Shown: piece by piece, positions 60,301-64,000 of the stretch
How the letters are laid out: the number at the start of each line of letters is the position of its first letter
Numbering within the stretch: position 1 is the stretch's first letter
NCBI GenBank assembly: GCA_018676675.1
Contig: JABHEG010000218.1
Span: 1 to 64,000 of the forward strand
DNA length: 64,000 nt
DNA from: Lentisphaerota bacterium
GTDB taxonomy: Bacteria; Verrucomicrobiota; Lentisphaeria; Oligosphaerales; JABHEG01
Direction: 5' to 3'
Program-made: the position numbers and the translations under genes
The notes under the pieces: model-generated
What the model saw: the letters and a program-made list of their open reading frames with translations, nothing else
Told to the model about the DNA's origin: nothing
The model's database searches: none

Positions 60301-61348
60301 GGCCATCGGCTCAAGCGGAATCGTCCTCGGCTGCGGAGATGGGACGGTGCGTCTCCTTACCCTCGACGGCAAGCCCCGCTGGAGCTTCTCAGCTAAAGGC
60401 CCAGTCAACAGTGTGGCGATTGCGGACGTCGATGCCGACGGGAAGGAAGAGGTCATCGCCGGCAGTGATGATCGCTGCTGCTACCTGCTCAATGCCAACG
60501 GCAGCGAACGCTGGCACTATGAGGGGGCAGCCGGCCACGATCCCTACTGGGCACGCTACTGGCGAGGCGGGGAAGTTGAAAAGGTCCTGGTTGCTGACAT
60601 CAATGGGGACGGCAAGCCGGAGATCATCTTCGGAGCGGCCAACATGCACATCCACGCATGCGATATCAACGGCGAGCTTCTCTGGCGCTTCACGCAGTAC
60701 GGAATCTGCACCTCGCTGTGCGCAGCCGACCTGACTGGGGATGGTAAACAAGAAGTAATCGGTGGCCCCGCAACCATCACCTGCTACAGCAACTGCCTCG
60801 TGATTGACGAGGGAGGGGAGCTGCTGAGCAAATACAGCAACGATGGCTGGGCTTCGGCCCTCACGGCTGTCTGTACAGCTGATCTGGATGGCCAAGCGCC
60901 CCTCGAAGTGGTCTGCGGGACCAACATGAATAACGTTTACGCACTGAACACCACTGGAGGAGAGCTCTCCAAGCGCTGGAAATTCGCTCTGGGAGACGTC
61001 GTCACAGCGCTCTGCCCCGCCAGGCTGACACCCGGATCGGCACAGTCGCTCATTGCCGGCTCGGGAAGCGAGTATGTCTACGCGCTGAACGCCGATGGGA
61101 AGCTGCTCTGGACAGCAAATCTCTACGCCCCTGTCCAGCAGATATCGGCACGGAAATCAGACCTGGCAGGGGTGGATGAAATCGTCGTCGCTGCGGATCG
61201 ACGCCTCCATGTCCTTGACGCCACAGGCGCGGTCATCGCCGGCTGCGAAACAACGTCCCCGATTGTCCATTTCGTGTTCTCCGGCAACGCATTGATCGTG
61301 GCAACGGAAGATGGGCAGGTCAAAGAACTCGCCGTCAAGAGGCCATAG
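57335..61348 (+). CDS. Heparinase II/III-like lyase fused to a beta-propeller
   Basis: 1337 aa with a signal peptide (VSALLLLGVSAAPAA). The N-terminal region (about 30-180) resembles a cytoplasmic-cellulose-like alpha/beta domain. An alpha-toroid (about 190-500) and a heparinase II/III-like beta-sandwich follow (GLDANDHYLLIDGIG, GSHGHVDVNGFSHF near 525). The C-terminal 350 residues form a PQQ/FG-GAP-type propeller with Ca-binding-like DVDADGKEE, DINGDGKPE and DLTGDGKQE. Probable polysaccharide lyase for an acidic glycan. Confidence 0.72.
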   Translation: MITVTTRAPFVSALLLLGVSAAPAAELTTRRDLHVRTNLIDGGMPTALIVKPGLGDYNAAIDVLQVRLKKLTGKRLPVKIGQDLVEDDFRQHIIAIGNAQDSAFVRRLLWERWVLDRWYPGDTTWAVRSVHDPYGTGKNVLFVGGENPGTVVQAAVGLADEITGENDTATTGWVMRFETPKRGAPLDEAKIQYATKRAAEGLKFKNGRKLISAAASAGHQYYKTGQDGWAKSFLIYMRHHDQLDGPGMGTHMNVYDTISVWDLIEESPVFTDEDRLFVAKRLLAIMRSKEGAHHGFFRKGTKPPSGVRHNHQTLPGLACLFGGRYFKRGYGLAEADEWLAAAQALFDGQKISHKPQCDCNCYEWGTLYQTAWWSRAGGDHSFFENGSYRTAAERALLELDNRGFSAPNGDFWSLTYFPAYVFRHAAEFYRDGRYEWALRRNPAQKRVPAERRGIADVVRGLEPVEPVDLIGISVAPMAPHFYNARNTTMPSEPEANIPLDQSFDKLAFRGGLDANDHYLLIDGIGMGSHGHVDVNGFSHFTANDRIWFTDVCYAEGPNMGDHNVVTVMRDGRTAPPPPLAKLAGTHYDKDIGFSETQLPDYFGQDWNRHIIWSRNRYFLVLDELTARQAGDYTLRCLWRSPGVGTLSKHTLTLSQQLKPGSETVRTIRRDDADGETCVKIVDQSGVLCTDVELSKGRWTVAVVGCGHHPGDDSFFVDLDGKRVGVLSLSQNRIAPTTPLRMEVTVAGMHTISLSLRERPGSICDKLILRGPGDQEIIIDGLDLDTPKPHRPIDTLTLACVGADKLSIVRDTDNFGKWFKSYAYAAPVLNIVQQSASRQMVPGDRHVFANLFFVSNDSRPIDAAVRQVVDGVYLVRDGDGIVCAGIGPASFRVGGVPVEVDAREFVLTPTHVALREGTQCRWGDMTFTEPRRFSGRRPLTDNPERRRESLAKAWANAMEPDAVSAIPDDVTTSGLVTSWSRDTGVTINDMAIGSSGIVLGCGDGTVRLLTLDGKPRWSFSAKGPVNSVAIADVDADGKEEVIAGSDDRCCYLLNANGSERWHYEGAAGHDPYWARYWRGGEVEKVLVADINGDGKPEIIFGAANMHIHACDINGELLWRFTQYGICTSLCAADLTGDGKQEVIGGPATITCYSNCLVIDEGGELLSKYSNDGWASALTAVCTADLDGQAPLEVVCGTNMNNVYALNTTGGELSKRWKFALGDVVTALCPARLTPGSAQSLIAGSGSEYVYALNADGKLLWTANLYAPVQQISARKSDLAGVDEIVVAADRRLHVLDATGAVIAGCETTSPIVHFVFSGNALIVATEDGQVKELAVKRP

Positions 61349-61378
61349 CCTTGACCACCACTCACGTCTGGCCCCACT

Positions 61379-61900
61379 ATGAACATCATCACACACTCGC
61401 TGCTACCTGTCACGGCCAGGCAGTTGTCCGAACTGAGGTCCCCGGAGCCGTCCTCCTACCGAGACCAGATCCGGGGCTGGCTGTTGATAGCTGTCTTTGG
61501 GTCACTTCCTGACCTCCTCGACCCGCACATCAGCTTGGGGGCGCGCTGTAACTCCTACTCACACATGTGGCCCTGCACACTCATCGTCGTCTCGGGTTGC
61601 CTGGCCGGGGCGCTCGTTTTCAGGAAGCGCCGCTGGGGTCATCTCCTCCTGTGGTGTGCCCCGGCTTACGCGCTCCACGTGGCCGGCGACATCGTGAGTG
61701 GCGGGCTCGACTTCCTCGGCACAGGACGTGCCCTCGGCGATTGGTGGATTCCCCCGGAAGCATGGCCGGCATTCGATCTCGTGTTCATCACGACGTTCAT
61801 ACTCATCCATCGCCGGGTCCGACGCAGACACGGCCTTGAGCCCTCCATCGTGAGGGCGTTCGGGGAACGTCTGTCGAAGCGTCAAGCAGGTCCTCCGTAG
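61379..61900 (+). CDS. YdjM-like membrane-associated putative metal-dependent hydrolase
   Basis: 173 aa with three hydrophobic helices. Conserved His/Asp sites: THSLLP, PDLLDPH, SYSHMW, HVAGDIVSGG, as in the YdjM/LexA-binding inner-membrane family. No good ribosome site is visible; start chosen at ATG 61379. Function unknown; often linked to phospholipid or stress roles in other bacteria. Confidence 0.7.
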   Translation: MNIITHSLLPVTARQLSELRSPEPSSYRDQIRGWLLIAVFGSLPDLLDPHISLGARCNSYSHMWPCTLIVVSGCLAGALVFRKRRWGHLLLWCAPAYALHVAGDIVSGGLDFLGTGRALGDWWIPPEAWPAFDLVFITTFILIHRRVRRRHGLEPSIVRAFGERLSKRQAGPP

Positions 61901-61957
61901 CTCCGCCCTCCGGACGGAGTTGCTCTTCCATGGAGCCGCCGCTCAGAGTGCGGCGCT
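61901..61957. repeat. CTCCG/CGGAG and CGCCG/CGGCG hairpins
   Basis: A CTCCGCC...GGACGGAG hairpin (61901-61919) begins right after the YdjM-like gene stop, followed by a TGGAGCCGCCGCTCAGAGTGCGGCGCT element (61931-61957). The second resembles the palindrome at 18771-18796. They may serve as ends of transcripts. Confidence 0.55.
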
Positions 61958-62066
61958 ACAGTCAGAAGGGACATCGAGAAGCCGTAGCCGTTCCTGATCG
62001 GGCCGCTATACTAGTCGACGTGATGCGTGCCTTTCCTCGCCATTACGGCAGCCAAGGAGTCGACCG

Positions 62067-63191
62067 ATGTCTTCGACAACCGCAATGTCCCCAATGTCCA
62101 CACGTGATCGCATCGCAGCCACGTTCCGTGGGGACCCGGTCGACCACTTCCCAGTCTGGCTGAAAATGGCCAACATCACCTGGAAGAGCTTCCAGCCGGA
62201 GCCGTATCACTCCATGGAAGGCAATGAACTCCTCAGGTCCTGCGGGTGTGATATCATGGGGGGATGTTCCTTCCCGGGGACCGCGCTCAGGGCCGAGAAG
62301 CCACACGTCAAGACCACCGTGACGCGCGACGGCAATATCCAACGCACGGTCTTCAAAACGCCGGAAGGGGATCTGGTCGGGGAGAACTCGCTTGATCCGG
62401 CCACCAACACCTGGCACCCGACCACGTATTGCGCCGAGACACTCGACGAGTTCCGCGCCCTGCGCTGGTGCTACACCGACACAGCCTACGCTGTCGACGC
62501 GGAAGCCGCCCGAGTCGGGCTCGATCACCAACGTGACCTGGAACAGCAGGACATCTACACCATGTCCGGCATCGGGCCCTCACCGATCATGCACCTCGTC
62601 CAGCACCTCTGCGGCCCGGAAGCGGCCATCTTCCACATGGTGGACGATCCCAAGCTCTTTGACGAGGTGGTCGACCTCATGCACCAGGACCGCGTGCGAC
62701 ACTTGGCGGCCATCCTGCCTCACGTCCCTTCGGACAGCTTCTGGCTCACTGAAAACACGACCACCACCTTGATCAGCCCGACCATCTTCAAGGACTACTG
62801 TGTCCCCCATCTGACTACGTATGGAAACATGGTATTGGGGCACGATCTCGTCCCTGTCCATCACATGTGCGGCACGCTGAACGCAATACTCGAGATGATT
62901 GATGAGCTCCCCGCCATCGCGAACGAGGCCTACACGACCCGCCCTGTGGGGGATTGTTCACTCGCCGAAGGCCGAACGCGAATGCCCTCCAAAGCACTGA
63001 TCGGCGGAACAAACGCAAGCCAGTGGCTCAAACCGGCCGAAGCCATCATCCAGGATGTCGCTCAGGATCTTGCCGCCAGCCCCGACCGGCGCAAGGTCTT
63101 TCTCACCTCAGCGGGTGTGCTTCCCCCGCAGGTGTCTTTTGAGAAAGCAAAGCAGGTGGTGGCCGGATTGAAAGCCCTCCCATGCGATTGA
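62067..63191 (+). CDS. Uroporphyrinogen decarboxylase-superfamily protein
   Basis: 374 aa TIM-barrel protein of the UroD/MtaA group. It has TRDRIAATFRGDPVDHFPVW near the start and HHMCG and CSLAEG motifs toward the end. AAGGAG at 62053-62058 supports ATG 62067. It is too divergent to be the heme enzyme; in PVC and other anaerobes such proteins are often methyltransferases for corrinoid substrates. The neighbours give no partner corrinoid protein. Confidence 0.75.
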   Translation: MSSTTAMSPMSTRDRIAATFRGDPVDHFPVWLKMANITWKSFQPEPYHSMEGNELLRSCGCDIMGGCSFPGTALRAEKPHVKTTVTRDGNIQRTVFKTPEGDLVGENSLDPATNTWHPTTYCAETLDEFRALRWCYTDTAYAVDAEAARVGLDHQRDLEQQDIYTMSGIGPSPIMHLVQHLCGPEAAIFHMVDDPKLFDEVVDLMHQDRVRHLAAILPHVPSDSFWLTENTTTTLISPTIFKDYCVPHLTTYGNMVLGHDLVPVHHMCGTLNAILEMIDELPAIANEAYTTRPVGDCSLAEGRTRMPSKALIGGTNASQWLKPAEAIIQDVAQDLAASPDRRKVFLTSAGVLPPQVSFEKAKQVVAGLKALPCD

Positions 63192-63210
63192 GGCAACACC
63201 GGAGCCCCTA

Positions 63211-64000
63211 ATGCAACGTCCGAACATCCTGCTCCTTTACACCGACCAGCAACGCTGGGATGCCCTTGGCGCCAACGGCAATCCTGCGATCAAGACACCC
63301 AACCTCGACCGGTTGGCCGCTGACGGCCTGAACTTCGATCACTTCTTCGTGCAGAACCCCGTCTGCATGCCCAGTCGCCTGAGCTTCCTAACCGGGCAAT
63401 ACTGCTCCACGCTGCAGGTGTTGATCAACGGCGTACCGGTCCCGGAGAACACTCAGACGCTCCCGCAGATGCTCCACAACTACGGGTACGCCTCCGCCAA
63501 CATCGGGAAACTTCACTTCCTTCCTCACGCCAACCGTGACCACCGATCAATCCATCCATCGTACGGATTCGATCATCTGGAGATCAGTGATGAGCCGGGA
63601 TGTTACGAAGACGCATACCGCGCCTGGGTTCGCCGGAAAGATCCTGACGAACTCGAGTTCGCGAGTCTAGGCCTTCCCCCGGCTTCCGGGGAGTGGGAGA
63701 AGATCACCCGCGTTGGCGACAACGTTCCACACCCGCCCGAGCGATTCCCCAAGAAAGCCCAGCCCTATCGGGGCGGCAGTGAGTTCACCCATACGGCATT
63801 CGTGGCAGAACAGACGATGCAATTCCTGGGCCAGCAGGGCGACTCCCCGTTCTTCTGCATCGCAGGATTCTACTCCCCACACAGCCCGTGGGTGGCTCCC
63901 CAGGAGTTCCTGGACCTCTACGATCCCAATTCACTTCCCCTGCCCCACTACCCCCGGGAACTCGAACAGAAACGCGCGGAAACGGGCAAGTGCCCGCAGG
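63211..64000 (+). CDS. FGly-type sulfatase, 3' end cut off by the window
   Basis: The first 263 codons are visible; no stop occurs before the window edge. MQRPNILLLYTDQQRWD is the metal-binding N-terminus and CMPSR at C52-R56 is the formylglycine site (C-x-P-S-R). GKLHF follows and there is no signal peptide. GGAG at 63201-63204 fits the ATG. A maturase (anSME) is needed and is not in the window. In contrast to the Thr-type protein at 31800-33125 it should be a true sulfatase. Confidence 0.9.
   Translation, partial: MQRPNILLLYTDQQRWDALGANGNPAIKTPNLDRLAADGLNFDHFFVQNPVCMPSRLSFLTGQYCSTLQVLINGVPVPENTQTLPQMLHNYGYASANIGKLHFLPHANRDHRSIHPSYGFDHLEISDEPGCYEDAYRAWVRRKDPDELEFASLGLPPASGEWEKITRVGDNVPHPPERFPKKAQPYRGGSEFTHTAFVAEQTMQFLGQQGDSPFFCIAGFYSPHSPWVAPQEFLDLYDPNSLPLPHYPRELEQKRAETGKCPQ

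Noticed and set aside
62067..63191. HemE heme-synthesis enzyme
   Set aside because: The sequence is a divergent UroD-superfamily member lacking clear HemE context; no other heme genes are nearby.

Overview
The window is a GC-rich bacterial chromosome fragment of about 45 genes. It suggests an anaerobic, fermentative member of the PVC superphylum or a neighbouring candidate phylum (Lentisphaerota, Kiritimatiellota, Planctomycetota or Hydrogenedentota type). The reasons are a DUF1549/DUF1553 + DUF1501 + PPC-domain trio, DUF1080, DUF6067-like and RIFT-barrel secreted proteins, several sulfatase-fold enzymes and sialidases, many short GC-rich palindromic repeats between genes, and an oxygen-sensitive multisubunit [FeFe]-hydrogenase. 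The phylum is inferred from gene content; no rRNA or ribosomal protein gene is present.

Layout. (1) 161-8830 (+): a redox operon. A thioredoxin-like [2Fe-2S] protein, a NuoE-like subunit and a single-chain NuoF-GltD/NfnB fusion resemble the Sporomusa-type (Stn) bifurcating transhydrogenase. A strong intercistronic hairpin follows, then NuoE/NuoF/HydA subunits of a trimeric bifurcating [FeFe]-hydrogenase, then the NADH/NAD sensor Rex. Together they should couple the ferredoxin, NADH, NADPH and H2 pools. Three copies of GGTTCTGTC/GACAGAACC precede the first gene. (2) 8831-10797: an array of palindromic repeats, a Gfo/Idh/MocA oxidoreductase and tRNA-Arg(TCT). (3) 11065-18735 (+): an arsenic operon: arsR, arsC, a DUF6951-like protein, an ArsM-AhpD fusion, a membrane-anchored Cys-tailed protein, a CcdA-like membrane protein, a 60-aa CCGP peptide, a P1B ATPase, a 55-aa Cys-rich ORF translationally coupled to it, acr3 and an 81-aa Cys-rich protein. 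(4) 18736-19432: a 254-bp element with inverted ends holding a truncated RAYT transposase pseudogene.

(5) 19433-38189: polysaccharide and glycoside catabolism. It holds sialidases, a 1419-aa RIFT-barrel/lyase-like protein with an EamA transporter, a DUF3604 PHP-type protein, a discoidin-like secreted protein, and a minus-strand operon of a TIM-barrel isomerase, a spore-photoproduct-lyase-like radical SAM protein, a sulfatase-fold enzyme with Thr instead of the formylglycine Cys, and a sialidase. A flavin reductase and a LamG protein follow. (6) 38498-41104: an unusual MBL + two cNMP-binding domains + hemerythrin fusion, probably an oxygen/redox/ligand-sensing enzyme. (7) 50408-41314 (-): a beta-helix protein, a ceramidase-like protein, an MrfA-like helicase and a DUF6067-like glycosidase, closely spaced. 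(8) 50702-56117 (+): the DUF1549/1553, DUF1501 and PPC trio; then DUF1080 (-). (9) 57335-64000 (+): a heparinase-like lyase fused to a beta-propeller, a YdjM-like membrane protein, a UroD-superfamily protein and an FGly-type sulfatase that runs off the window.

Reading conventions: starts were chosen by Shine-Dalgarno spacing and signal-peptide fit. Functions are family-level inferences from motifs read by eye; no database search was possible.
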